Below are positions 8,022 through 16,346 of a stretch of 64,000 nucleotides of DNA, one piece after another. The notes under the pieces were generated by a model that was not told where the DNA came from, did no database searches, and worked only from the letters and a program-made list of their open reading frames with translations. The DNA comes from Marinibacterium sp050389775. Its GTDB lineage: Bacteria > Pseudomonadota > Alphaproteobacteria > Rhodobacterales > Rhodobacteraceae. Within the stretch, counting starts at the first letter, position 1; every line of letters begins with the position of its first letter. Location of the stretch: contig NZ_CP177144.1 in NCBI RefSeq assembly GCF_050389775.1, forward strand, positions 1-64,000, read 5' to 3'. Both the position numbers and the translations under genes were made by a program.

Positions 8022-8105
8022 CCTGCGCAGACAACGAGCGCAGGCCGCGCTCATGGCCCGGGCGTTTGCCCGGCAAACGGGCAATGATCCGCCCCGACCG
8101 GGCGG
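8022..8105 (+). promoter_or_regulatory. Three-hairpin leader upstream of cobD
   Basis: Three hairpins lie in tandem before the cobD ATG at 8113: CCTGCGC/GCGCAGG (8022-8028, 8038-8044), CGTTTGC/GCAAACG (8063-8069, 8073-8079) and CCGCCC/GGGCGG (8089-8094, 8100-8105). No clear Shine-Dalgarno is exposed, and the third stem covers the purine-rich stretch nearest the start. The arrangement could limit cobD translation. I do not find a consensus cobalamin-riboswitch B12 box, so this is inference only. Confidence 0.3.
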
Positions 8106-8112
8106 GCCGCCC

Positions 8113-9021
8113 ATGCTGAGCGGGCCTGTCTGCCTCATCCTGGCTATGGCGCTGGATGCAGCCCTGGGCGAGCCGCGCTGGCTGTGGTCGCGCCTGCCCC
8201 ATCCGGCGGAGCTGATGGGCCGCGCGGTGGGCTGGCTGGATCAACGGCTCAACCGGGGGCCGGGCCTGCGGCTGCGCGGGCTGCTGGCGCTGGCAATCCT
8301 GATGGCCGGGGCCGGCGGGCTGGGATGGCTGCTGGCGCAGCTGGGCCCGGTGGTCGAGATCCTCTGCGCCGCGATCCTGCTGGCCCAGCGGTCGTTGGTC
8401 GAACATGTCGGCGCCGTGGCCGATGGCCTGCGCCGGGGCCTGCCCGGGGGGCGGCAGGCCGTGGCCATGATCGTCAGCCGCGACACAGCCGACATGGACG
8501 CTCCGCGCATCGCGCGGTCGGCCATCGAAAGCGCGGCGGAAAACCTGTCGGACGGGGTGATCGCCCCGGCCTTCTGGTTCCTGCTGGGCGGGCTGCCCGG
8601 CATCCTGATCTACAAGGCCGTCAACACTGCCGACAGCATGATCGGCTACCGCACGCCGCGCCACGAGGCCTTTGGCTGGGCCTCGGCCCGGATGGACGAC
8701 CTGCTGAACCTGGTGCCGGCCCGGCTGACCGCCCTGCTGATCGGCCTGTCCCATGGCCGCCTGCCCTGGGCGGCGATCCGCCGCGATGCCCGCCGCCACC
8801 GCTCGCCCAATGCCGGCTGGCCCGAGGCGGCCATGGCCCGGGTGCTGGATGTCGCCCTGGCCGGCCCGCGCAGCTATGACGGCCAAATGCGCGAACTGGC
8901 CTGGGTGAACGGCCGGGCCCGGCGCGAGATCGACGCGGCGGAAATCGATGCGGCGGTGTCCTGCCTGTGGCGCAGCTGGCTCGCGGGGCTGTTGCTGGTC
9001 CTCGCGATGGCGCTGCTGTAG
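8113..9021 (+). CDS. cobD: Adenosylcobinamide-phosphate synthase (CobD/CbiB)
   Basis: The 302-residue membrane enzyme attaches (R)-1-aminopropan-2-ol (or its phosphate) to adenosylcobyric acid in cobalamin synthesis. Family signatures are DAALGEPRWLWSRLPHPAELMGR near the N terminus, IVSRDTADMD, RSAIESAAENLSDGVIAPAFW and YKAVNTADSMIGYRTPRH. Hydrophobic segments occur at both ends and around residues 50-100. No other cobalamin gene adjoins it, so it is an orphan here. The upstream ATG at 8053 would add a non-hydrophobic 20-residue tail that the family lacks. The GNAT-free, divergent neighbour is the receiver gene. Confidence 0.93.
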   Translation: MLSGPVCLILAMALDAALGEPRWLWSRLPHPAELMGRAVGWLDQRLNRGPGLRLRGLLALAILMAGAGGLGWLLAQLGPVVEILCAAILLAQRSLVEHVGAVADGLRRGLPGGRQAVAMIVSRDTADMDAPRIARSAIESAAENLSDGVIAPAFWFLLGGLPGILIYKAVNTADSMIGYRTPRHEAFGWASARMDDLLNLVPARLTALLIGLSHGRLPWAAIRRDARRHRSPNAGWPEAAMARVLDVALAGPRSYDGQMRELAWVNGRARREIDAAEIDAAVSCLWRSWLAGLLLVLAMALL

Positions 9022-9059
9022 GCCTGTACCAGCCTGAATGCCAAAGCCGGGAAGACCTG

Positions 9060-10229
9060 ATGCGACACCTCTCTTTCGCCTGTTTCACCGCCCTCGCCCT
9101 GTCTGCCGGCCCGCTGGCCGCCCAATGCGGGGGCGATTTCCCCGGGTTCATCGACGGGCTGAAGACCGAAGCCGTGGCCGCCGGGCATGATCCGGCCACC
9201 GTCGATGCGTTCTTCCGCAGTGCCCGGCAGGATCCGGCCGTGCTGCGCGCCGACCGGGCGCAGGGTGTCTTTCAGCGGCCCTTCGTCGATTTCTCGCGCC
9301 GGCTGATCAGCCAGAATCGCATCGACCGGGGCCGCCAGAACGCCAGCCGCCACGGGGCGGTCTTTGACCGGATCGAGGCGCAATACGGCGTGTCGCGCGG
9401 GGTGTTGCTGGCCTTCTGGGCCTTCGAGACGGATTACGGGGCGGTGCAGGGCGATTTCAACACGCTGAACGCGCTGGTCACCCTGGCCCATGATTGCCGC
9501 CGGCCCGAGCTGTTCCGGCCACAGGTCCTGGCCGCGTTGGAGCTCTACGAACACGGCGATTTCGATCCGGCCACCACAACCGGCGCCTGGGCCGGCGAGA
9601 TCGGCATGGTCCAGATGCTGCCCGGTGACATCCTGGAAAACGGTGTCGACGGGGATGGCGACGGGCATGTGCTGCTCAAGCAATCGGCCGCGGATGCGTT
9701 GATGTCGGGGGGCAAGCTGTTGTCGGGCCTGGGCTGGCGCGCGGGCGAGCCCTGGATCGAGGAGGTCACTGTGCCCGAGGGCCTGGACTGGTCGCTCTCC
9801 GGGCCGGGCAAGCCCCGCCCGTCTCGCGATTGGCAGGCCATGGGCGTGGTGGCCCGCGACGGCCAGATGGCCGACCTGCCGGCCTCGCTGATCCTGCCGC
9901 AGGGGCGCAACGGGCCGGCGTTCCTAGCCTATCCGAATTTCGACGTTTATTTCGAATGGAACCAGAGCTTTGTCTACGTGATGACGGCGGCCTATTTCGC
10001 CACCCGCCTGGAAGGCGCACCGATCTACCAGGCCGGCAATCCCGACCCGGGGCTGAGCGGCGAGCAGATGAAGGTGCTGCAGCAGAAGCTGGCGGCACGA
10101 GGCCATGACGTGGGCGGGATCGACGGCATCCTGGGCGCCGGGACACGGGCGGCCGTTCAGGCGGAGCAGGCGCGGTTGGGGATGCCGGCGGATGCCTGGC
10201 CGACGGTTGGGTTGCTGAACGCGCTGTGA
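9060..10229 (+). CDS. Lytic murein transglycosylase, MltB/SLT_2 type, with peptidoglycan-binding domain
   Basis: The 389-residue exported enzyme has a signal peptide of about 20 residues (HLSFACFTALALSAGPLAAQ), then an MltB-like catalytic domain with AFWAFETDYG (catalytic Glu in ETDYG) and AGEIGMVQMLPGDILENGVDGDGDG. A C-terminal PG_binding_1 repeat of about 60 residues (LQQKLAARGHDVGGIDGILGAGTRAAVQ) completes it. It should cleave the glycan between MurNAc and GlcNAc to give 1,6-anhydroMurNAc in the periplasm. No lipobox cysteine follows the signal, so it is probably soluble. It is 38 bp downstream of cobD. Confidence 0.9.
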   Translation: MRHLSFACFTALALSAGPLAAQCGGDFPGFIDGLKTEAVAAGHDPATVDAFFRSARQDPAVLRADRAQGVFQRPFVDFSRRLISQNRIDRGRQNASRHGAVFDRIEAQYGVSRGVLLAFWAFETDYGAVQGDFNTLNALVTLAHDCRRPELFRPQVLAALELYEHGDFDPATTTGAWAGEIGMVQMLPGDILENGVDGDGDGHVLLKQSAADALMSGGKLLSGLGWRAGEPWIEEVTVPEGLDWSLSGPGKPRPSRDWQAMGVVARDGQMADLPASLILPQGRNGPAFLAYPNFDVYFEWNQSFVYVMTAAYFATRLEGAPIYQAGNPDPGLSGEQMKVLQQKLAARGHDVGGIDGILGAGTRAAVQAEQARLGMPADAWPTVGLLNAL

Positions 10230-10312
10230 GGGGCCGGGTCTTTACGGAAAATTAGCAAATTACCAATCTACTGGCCATTCCAGTAAGTGTTTCAGGTTCA
10301 TCACCGAAACGC

Positions 10313-10340
10313 GCCCCGCAGAGGTCGCTCTCTACGGGGC
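10313..10340 (-). terminator. Intrinsic-type hairpin after the 31-codon ORF
   Basis: The stem GCCCCG (10313-10318) / CGGGGC (10335-10340) is extended, after one C/A mismatch, by AGAG (10320-10323) / CTCT (10330-10333), with loop GTCGCT. On the minus strand it starts 13 bases after the stop of the small ORF and is followed by GCGTTTCGG. It could also end the plus-strand transglycosylase transcript, where TTCTCAT follows. Confidence 0.5.
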
Positions 10341-10353
10341 TTCTCATACCCGG

Positions 10354-10449
10354 TCAGAAACCGGAAACGAGACGGATGATGGACACCAGCAGCGCAGCGG
10401 CTTTCAGGATCACCATCCACTTCCAACAAGCTTCTTGGTTCAGGGTCAT
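10354..10449 (-). CDS. Candidate 31-residue small membrane peptide
   Basis: In the 367-base gap between the transglycosylase gene and smc, the minus strand carries a 32-codon ORF. Its product begins MTLNQEACWKWMV and continues with a hydrophobic helix (ILKAAALLVSIIRLVSGF). GGAAGG lies five bases before the ATG, and a hairpin terminator follows the stop by 13 bases. Gene-like spacing, RBS and terminator support real expression, but I do not recognise the sequence. If translated it is probably a single-pass inner-membrane peptide. The same transcript could instead be a small RNA. Confidence 0.5.
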   Translation of the reverse strand: MTLNQEACWKWMVILKAAALLVSIIRLVSGF

Positions 10450-10596
10450 CACGTCCTTCCACCGCGACAGGTCGCCGCGGAAGAACGCTAGGGATTTAGG
10501 GTCAATCGCACGTTAAAATCCGAACACCGAAATTAACCATTACGGGACGGCGGGCGGGGCGATGCCGCAGGCGAGCGTCGTCCCGCCTGCCCGGGG

Positions 10597-13500
10597 TCAG
10601 GCCACCATGGCCTCGGCCTTGCGCAGATCGACCGACACCAGCTGCGACACGCCCTGTTCAGCCATGGTCACCCCGAACAGCCGATCCATCCGCGCCATGG
10701 TCACCGCATGGTGCGTGATGATCAGGAACCGCGTGTCGGTCCGCCGGCACATCTCGTCCAGCAGATCGCAGAACCGCGTCACGTTGGCATCGTCGAGCGG
10801 CGCGTCGACCTCGTCGAGCACGCAGATCGGCGCCGGATTGGCCAGGAAGACCGCAAAGATCAGCGCCATGGCCGTCAGCGTCTGTTCCCCACCCGACAGC
10901 AGCGAGAGCGTCGACAGCTTCTTGCCCGGCGGCTGGCACATGATCTCCAGCCCGGCATCGAGCGGATCGTCGCTCTCCACCATGACCAGGTTGGCCTCGC
11001 CCCCACCGAACAGATGAGTGAAGAGCATGGCAAAGTTGCTGTTCACCTGTTCGAAGGCCGTCAACAGCCGCTCGCGCCCTTCGCGGTTGAGGCTGGCAAT
11101 GCCCGAGCGCAGCGTGCGGATGGCCTCTTCCAGGTCGGATTTCTCCTTGACCAGGGCGTCGTGCTCGTCCTGCACCTCGCGGGCATCTTCCTCGGCCCGC
11201 AGGTTCACCGCGCCCAGGGCATCGCGCTGGCGCTTGTGGCGGTTGACCTCGGCCTCCAGCGCTTCGGCATCGGGCATTTCGGACGGATCGGTATCCAGCG
11301 CGGTCAGCAACTCGGCCGGCGAGCATTCGCGGTCATCCGCGATCCGGTCCGCCGCCTGCAACACGGCCTCGCGCGCGGCTTCGGCCCGGGCTTCGGCCCG
11401 CGCCCGGTTCTCGCGCGCCTCCGACGCCGCCCGTTCGGCATCGCGTTCGGCCTGGACCGTGCTGCGCTGGCGGGCCTCGCCGGCGGCCAGCGCATCCGAG
11501 GCATCGGCCTTGCGCGCCTCCGCCGTTTCCAGCTCGGCCAACAGGGTTTCCTGTTCCTCGGCCAGTTCCTCGGGCCGCTCCTTGGCCTCGCCCAGCTCGT
11601 CGGCCGTGGCCTCGCGGCGCTCTTCCAGCTCGGCAATCCGCGTGCCGGCGGTTTCCAGGCGATGCCGCCAGCCGCTCAGTTCCTTGGTCACGACCTGGCT
11701 GCGCTTCAGCCGGGCCTCGCCTTCGCGGCGCAGTTCGTCATGGGCCGAGCGGCGGGTCATCATCGTGATCCGCGCGGCCTCGACCACCTGCTTCAGATCC
11801 TCCACCGCTGCCCTGGCGCTGTCGAGATCGTCGAGGTCATGCATCTGCCGCTCGGCTTCCACGACCTGGCGCCGCGCCTCGGTGGCCTCGTCGCGGTGGC
11901 GCGCCAGCGCCAGGCCCAGGGTCTCCAGCTTGCCCTCGGCCAGGTTTCGATCCGCCTCGGCCCGGCTGAGCGCCCGGCCGGCGTCGGCCACCATGCGATC
12001 GGCCTCGCGGCGGGCCGTCCGCGCGGCGGCATCGGCATCGGCCAGCTCCTTCAGGCGCATTTTCAGCGCCTCGTGAGCCTGGGTCGCCGCCGCGGCACGC
12101 GCGCTGATTTCTTCAAGGTCGTTCTTCAGCGATTCCAATCGGTTGATCTGTTCCAGCCGCAGGGCCGCGGCCGAGGGTGCGTCTTCGGCCCAGGCCCGGT
12201 AACCGTCCCACCGCCAGAGGTCGCCCTCGCGCGTGACCAGCCGCTGGCCGGGTTGCAACGCGGCTTGCAAGCGGGCACCGTCTTCGGCTGTGACCACGCC
12301 GATCTGGCCGATCCGGCGGGCCAGCACATCGGGCACCTGGACCATGGCCGACAGCGGCTGAACGCCTTCGGGCAAGGCCGGAGCGTCGTCATAGCCCGGC
12401 AGGTCAACCCAGCCCGACGGGCCTTCGCGGCCCACGTGCGGGGCACGCAGGTCGTCGGCCAGCGCCGCGCCCAGGGCCTTTTCATAGCCTGCCTCGACGC
12501 GGATCGCGTCCATCACCTGGCCGCCCTCGGCGGTATCGCGGTCGACCAAACGCGCAAGGGCCGAAACCTCGGCCTGGATCGCGCCGACCTCGCCTTCGGC
12601 GGCCGACCGTTCGGCCCGCGCATCGGCCTCCAGCCCCTGGGTGTCGGTCAGCGCCTCGTCCGCCGCTTCCAGCGCCGCCTCGGCCTGTTCGGCCGCCAGC
12701 TGGGCGCGGGCCTCGGCACTGCGCGCCTCGTCACAGGCCGATCCGGTTTCGGCCAGGGTGCGGCGGGCAGCGGCCATGTTGGCCTCAGCCTGCTCGGCCG
12801 CAGCCTCGGAACGTTCGAGAGTCTTGTGGCTGTCCGACAGCAGCCGGGCCACCGATTGGTGACGCGCGGCCAGGCGGGCCACGTCTTCGGTCACCGTGCT
12901 CAGGTGCGATTCGCGGTCGGACAGGACGGCGGCTGCTTCCTGGGCCTGGTCGGCGGCCTCTTCCAGCTGGTCGTCGTGGCCCTCGCCGGCCTTGGCCAGC
13001 TCGCGCGCTTCCCATTCCAGGGTCTCGATCGTCTCGCCGGCATCGCGGTTCAGCCCGCGCTCGCGGTCGATGTCCCGCGACAGCTGTTCGATGCGGCTGG
13101 TCAGCGTGCGGATGGACTCTTGGGCCCGCTTGGATTCGTCCTCCAGCGCATGGCGGCGCACATTCATGCGCTGCACCACCGCCGCGGCAATGGCCTCTTC
13201 CTCGCGCAAGGGCGGCAGGGCTTCCTCGGCCGCTTCGCGGGCCGATGTCGCCTCGCGCACGGCATGTTCGCGCTGCGCCGCTTCCGTCGTGCAGGTCTTG
13301 AGCCCCTCGGCCGCCGCTGCCCGGGCCTCGTCGGCCTCGCGCCAGCGCCGGTAAAGCAGCAGGCCTTCGGCGCGCCTCAGCGATTCGCCGATCGAACGGT
13401 AACGCGCGGCCTGGCGGGCCTGGCGCGCCAGCTGCGCCAACTGCTGGGCCAGCTGTTCGATCACATCGTCGACCCGGGCCAGGTTCTGCTCGGTGCCGTT

Positions 13501-14052
13501 CAGCTTGAGTTCGGCCTCATGCCGCCGCTGGTACAGCCCCGAAATCCCGGCGGCTTCTTCCAGGATCCGGCGACGGGCCTTGGGCTTGGCGTTGATCAGC
13601 TCGGAGATCTGGCCCTGCCGGACCAGAGCCGGAGAATGGGCACCAGTCGAAGCGTCGGCAAACAGCATCTGCACGTCGCGCGCCCGGACATCCTTGGCGT
13701 TGGCCTTGTAGGCGGATCCAACGTCGCGGGTGATCCGGCGAATGACCTCCAGGCTGTCCTGGTCGTTGAAACCCGAAGGCGCCAGGCGGTCGGCATTGTC
13801 GATCTGCAACGACACTTCGGCAAAGTTCCGCGCCGGGCGGGTGCCCGAGCCAGCAAAGATCACGTCCTCCATGCCGCCGCCGCGCATGGCCGAGGGACGG
13901 TTTTCGCCCATCACCCAACGCAGGGCTTCCAGCAGGTTGGACTTGCCACAGCCATTCGGCCCCACGACGCCGGTCAGGCCTTCGTGGATGATCAGGTCGG
14001 TCGGGTCCACGAAACTCTTGAACCCGGTGAGACGGAGCTTTGTAAAACGCAA
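10597..14052 (-). CDS. smc: Chromosome segregation SMC ATPase
   Basis: The 1151-residue condensin subunit has an N-terminal ATPase half (FKSFVDP, Walker A GPNGCGKSNLLEALRWVMGE), a long coiled coil (about 170-490), a central hinge (about 500-650, with VDLPGYDD and GQIGVVTAEDG), a second coiled coil, and a C-terminal half with signature LSLLSGGEQTLTAMALIFA and Walker B ICVLDEVDAPLDDAN. It compacts and segregates the chromosome with ScpA/ScpB. The start codon is TTG at 14052-14050, preceded by GAAAGG. This gives the family-typical (M)RFTKLRLTGFKSF start, and no ATG fits. No scpA or scpB is adjacent. Confidence 0.96.
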   Translation of the reverse strand: MRFTKLRLTGFKSFVDPTDLIIHEGLTGVVGPNGCGKSNLLEALRWVMGENRPSAMRGGGMEDVIFAGSGTRPARNFAEVSLQIDNADRLAPSGFNDQDSLEVIRRITRDVGSAYKANAKDVRARDVQMLFADASTGAHSPALVRQGQISELINAKPKARRRILEEAAGISGLYQRRHEAELKLNGTEQNLARVDDVIEQLAQQLAQLARQARQAARYRSIGESLRRAEGLLLYRRWREADEARAAAAEGLKTCTTEAAQREHAVREATSAREAAEEALPPLREEEAIAAAVVQRMNVRRHALEDESKRAQESIRTLTSRIEQLSRDIDRERGLNRDAGETIETLEWEARELAKAGEGHDDQLEEAADQAQEAAAVLSDRESHLSTVTEDVARLAARHQSVARLLSDSHKTLERSEAAAEQAEANMAAARRTLAETGSACDEARSAEARAQLAAEQAEAALEAADEALTDTQGLEADARAERSAAEGEVGAIQAEVSALARLVDRDTAEGGQVMDAIRVEAGYEKALGAALADDLRAPHVGREGPSGWVDLPGYDDAPALPEGVQPLSAMVQVPDVLARRIGQIGVVTAEDGARLQAALQPGQRLVTREGDLWRWDGYRAWAEDAPSAAALRLEQINRLESLKNDLEEISARAAAATQAHEALKMRLKELADADAAARTARREADRMVADAGRALSRAEADRNLAEGKLETLGLALARHRDEATEARRQVVEAERQMHDLDDLDSARAAVEDLKQVVEAARITMMTRRSAHDELRREGEARLKRSQVVTKELSGWRHRLETAGTRIAELEERREATADELGEAKERPEELAEEQETLLAELETAEARKADASDALAAGEARQRSTVQAERDAERAASEARENRARAEARAEAAREAVLQAADRIADDRECSPAELLTALDTDPSEMPDAEALEAEVNRHKRQRDALGAVNLRAEEDAREVQDEHDALVKEKSDLEEAIRTLRSGIASLNREGRERLLTAFEQVNSNFAMLFTHLFGGGEANLVMVESDDPLDAGLEIMCQPPGKKLSTLSLLSGGEQTLTAMALIFAVFLANPAPICVLDEVDAPLDDANVTRFCDLLDEMCRRTDTRFLIITHHAVTMARMDRLFGVTMAEQGVSQLVSVDLRKAEAMVA

Positions 14053-14183
14053 CGGACAGGGCCTTTCGGCGATTCACGACGATTCCGCCCATGGTCGCCA
14101 TCCCGCCGGCCGGAGTCAACGCGATCACGGCAGATGTCGCGGAGCTTTGCGGCTTTTCCACAAGATATTGCGAGCAGATCAAC

Positions 14184-14585
14184 TCAATAGGGTGAGCAAT
14201 CATAGTCGAGATACTCCGTCCCGTCCGTGCGTTCGACACCGGAGGGGATTTCAATGCAATCGTAACGCGGGGTCGGCCGCAAGGGCGGGCCGCGCCCCCT
14301 GCCGCAATCCAGCTGGCCCAGCTGCACTGCCTGGTCCCCCAGCACACCGCGCACCTCGCACCCGCTGGCAAAGGCCATGGCCACCGCCGCGCGGCCCGCA
14401 ATCGGACCCAGGCGCGGGGCATATTGCGGGTTCAGCCGGACAGATTCCGCCAATTCGCCGCGCACACGCACATCAAAGACACTGCCCGCGACGGCAATAC
14501 GAGTCGGCGCGATCCCCGCGAAATGCGGCGACGGCGCGGAACAGGCCATCACGCCCAGCAAAAGACACAGGAAAACGATCCTCAT
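14184..14585 (-). CDS. Small putative lipoprotein, function unknown
   Basis: The 133-residue product begins MRIVFLCLLLGVMACSAP, a short signal ending in a lipobox-like VMAC with the cysteine at residue 15, so it is probably lipidated and anchored in a membrane. The mature part contains a beta-rich segment (IAVAGSVFDVRVRGELAESVRLN, GRAAVAMAFASGCEVRGVLGD) and ends in a cysteine- and tyrosine-rich tail (YLDYDCSPY). Four cysteines in the mature chain could form disulfides. It lies 131 bp upstream of smc on the same strand. I do not recognise a domain. Confidence 0.7.
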   Translation of the reverse strand: MRIVFLCLLLGVMACSAPSPHFAGIAPTRIAVAGSVFDVRVRGELAESVRLNPQYAPRLGPIAGRAAVAMAFASGCEVRGVLGDQAVQLGQLDCGRGRGPPLRPTPRYDCIEIPSGVERTDGTEYLDYDCSPY

Positions 14586-14675
14586 CCACGGACCATGCAC
14601 CTGATCAGGTTAACAGGGCGTGCACGAAACCGGGCCCTGCCCTGTTGCACCAGCACAAATGCGGTCATATGATTT

Positions 14676-14697
14676 GACCAATTCAGCAAGATTGGCC
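14676..14697 (+). promoter_or_regulatory. Possible operator before the FadR-type regulator
   Basis: An imperfect inverted repeat, GACCAAT (14676-14682) and ATTGGCC (14691-14697), with one mismatch and an eight-base spacer, abuts the start codon at 14699. GntR/FadR-family operators are often short palindromes placed near their own start, so autoregulation is plausible. No binding is shown. Confidence 0.3.
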
Positions 14698-14698
14698 C

Positions 14699-15469
14699 AT
14701 GCCCTTTCAGAAAGTCCTTCCCGAAAAGATCTCGACGGCCATTGTCCGGCAGATCGAGCTGTTGATCCTGCGGGGCATCCTGAGGCCCGGCGAACGGCTG
14801 CCCTCGGAACGGGACCTGGCCGAACGGCTGGGCGTCTCGCGCCCCAGCCTGCGCGACGCCGTGGCCGAGCTGCAGGAACAGGGCCTGCTGACCGCCCGCC
14901 CCGGATCGGGGATCTTTGTGGCGGATGTGCTAGGGTCGGCCTTTTCGCCGGCGCTTGTCCGCCTGATGGGCAGTCATGACGCCGCCATGTCGGATTACCT
15001 GTCGTTCCGGCGCGACATGGAAGGGCTGGCCGCCGAACGCGCGGCACGGCTGGGTTCGGACAGCGATCTCAAGGTCATAGAGACGATCTTGTCCAAGATG
15101 GAACAGGCCCACAAGACCGGCTCGGCCCGCGAGGAATCTGGGCTGGACGCGCAGTTTCACATGAGCATCATCGAAGCCGGCCACAATGTGGTCATGCTGC
15201 ACATGATGCGGTCGATGTATGATCTGCTGCAGCAGGGGGTGTTTTACAACCGCCAGGCGGTCTTTGCCCAGGCCGAGGCGCGCGAGGCGCTTCTGGACCA
15301 GCACCGTGCGATTGCGCGGGCTCTGATCGCGCGCGACGGGGCGGCAGCGCGGCGCGCGGTCGAGACCCACCTGGATTACGTCGAGGCCGCCCTGACCGAC
15401 CGGCGTCGCGCCGAGGCCAACGAGGAAATCGCCCGCCAGCGGCTGGATCACGAGACGAAATCGCCCTGA
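14699..15469 (+). CDS. GntR-family transcriptional regulator, FadR subfamily (FCD domain)
   Basis: The 256-residue protein has an N-terminal winged helix (about 10-75: GERLPSERDLAERLGVSRPSLRDAVAELQEQGLL, then the wing RPGSGIFVAD) and a C-terminal all-helical FCD ligand domain (about 95-235). Candidate metal or ligand histidines occur in DAQFHMSIIEAGHN and ETHLDYVEAA. FCD regulators respond to carboxylates such as pyruvate, lactate or sugar acids. The effector here is unknown. Neither neighbour is an obvious target, so the regulon may be distant. The start lacks a strong ribosome binding site. Confidence 0.88.
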   Translation: MPFQKVLPEKISTAIVRQIELLILRGILRPGERLPSERDLAERLGVSRPSLRDAVAELQEQGLLTARPGSGIFVADVLGSAFSPALVRLMGSHDAAMSDYLSFRRDMEGLAAERAARLGSDSDLKVIETILSKMEQAHKTGSAREESGLDAQFHMSIIEAGHNVVMLHMMRSMYDLLQQGVFYNRQAVFAQAEAREALLDQHRAIARALIARDGAAARRAVETHLDYVEAALTDRRRAEANEEIARQRLDHETKSP

Positions 15470-15553
15470 ACCGGGTCAAACCATTGATGTCGTGATGACC
15501 CGGCGCACAAAATGGCATTGGACCGACCCCCGCCACGGCGGCACTCTGGGCGC

Positions 15554-16237
15554 ATGACCTATGATCTCTTTCTTGGCGACCGCATGTATTCCAGCTGGTC
15601 CCTTCGGGGCTGGCTGAGCTGCGCGGCATTCAATCTGCCCGTCCGCACGAATTTTGTCGGGCTCTACAGCGGCACGATGGCCGCCGACCTGGCCCCACTG
15701 GCGCCGGCCCGGCTGGTGCCCGTTCTGCGCACGCCCGACGGCTGTGTCATCGGCGAAAGCCTGGCGATTGCCGAGACGCTGGCAGAGCGGCACCCCGAGG
15801 CCGGGCTCTGGCCCGACACGCCGGCGCAAAGGGCTACGGCACGTTGGCTCTGCGCCGAGATGGTGGCCGGTTTCGCGGCCCTGCGAGGCGATTGCCCGAT
15901 GCAATTCCAACGCATTTACAAGGACTTCTCGCCATCCGACGCGGTTCGGGCAGACCTGAACCGGATCGAGGTGCTCTGGGCCCATGGCCGGGCGATCTCG
16001 GGTGCCGATGAAGGTTGGCTGTTCGGGCGATATTCGCTGGCAGACGTGTTTTACACGCCCGTGGCCGCGCGGATCATCGGTTATGACCTGCCGGTTGGCG
16101 CCGGGGCGCGGGCCTATTGCCAAGCCTTGCTGAACACCGATCCCGTCCGGGAATGGCGACAAATGGCGCAAGAGGTGACCTACGACCCCGAGCCCTATCC
16201 GCAGGATCTGCCCAGCGAGGCCTGGCCGATCGGGTGA
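15554..16237 (+). CDS. Glutathione S-transferase-like protein
   Basis: The 227-residue protein has an N-terminal thioredoxin-like domain beginning MTYDLFLGDRMYSSWSLRGWL, where the SSWSLR loop is the usual place of the catalytic serine in bacterial zeta-like GSTs. Next come ARLVPVLRTPDGCVIGESLAIAETLAE (the cis-Pro and glutathione gamma-Glu contact region) and an alpha-helical C-terminal domain from about residue 90. It probably conjugates or isomerises small electrophiles with glutathione, but the substrate is unknown. It stands between the FadR-type regulator and comM on the same strand. Confidence 0.87.
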   Translation: MTYDLFLGDRMYSSWSLRGWLSCAAFNLPVRTNFVGLYSGTMAADLAPLAPARLVPVLRTPDGCVIGESLAIAETLAERHPEAGLWPDTPAQRATARWLCAEMVAGFAALRGDCPMQFQRIYKDFSPSDAVRADLNRIEVLWAHGRAISGADEGWLFGRYSLADVFYTPVAARIIGYDLPVGAGARAYCQALLNTDPVREWRQMAQEVTYDPEPYPQDLPSEAWPIG

Positions 16238-16346
16238 CGCCGGCGCGAAAGTGCTAATGGAAATGCCCGTGCACCGCTGCGCCTTAACGATTTGGAAACC
16301 AAGATGACGCTAGCCATGGTTCGGTCTGACCGGAACCGGAGGTGTC

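Noticed and set aside
7909..8112. Cobalamin riboswitch upstream of cobD
   Set aside because: I looked for the B12-box consensus and the usual long helical core in this 204-base leader and did not find them. Only three simple hairpins are present.
8053..8112. Longer cobD start at ATG 8053
   Set aside because: It adds about 20 non-hydrophobic residues ahead of the family's normal hydrophobic N terminus and has no clear ribosome site.
10708..14190. Very long plus-strand open frame (about 1160 codons) opposite smc
   Set aside because: It is antisense to a complete SMC gene. In GC-rich genomes the complementary frame stays open by codon bias. Its translation is a low-complexity mix of Arg, Gly, Gln and Leu with no domain.
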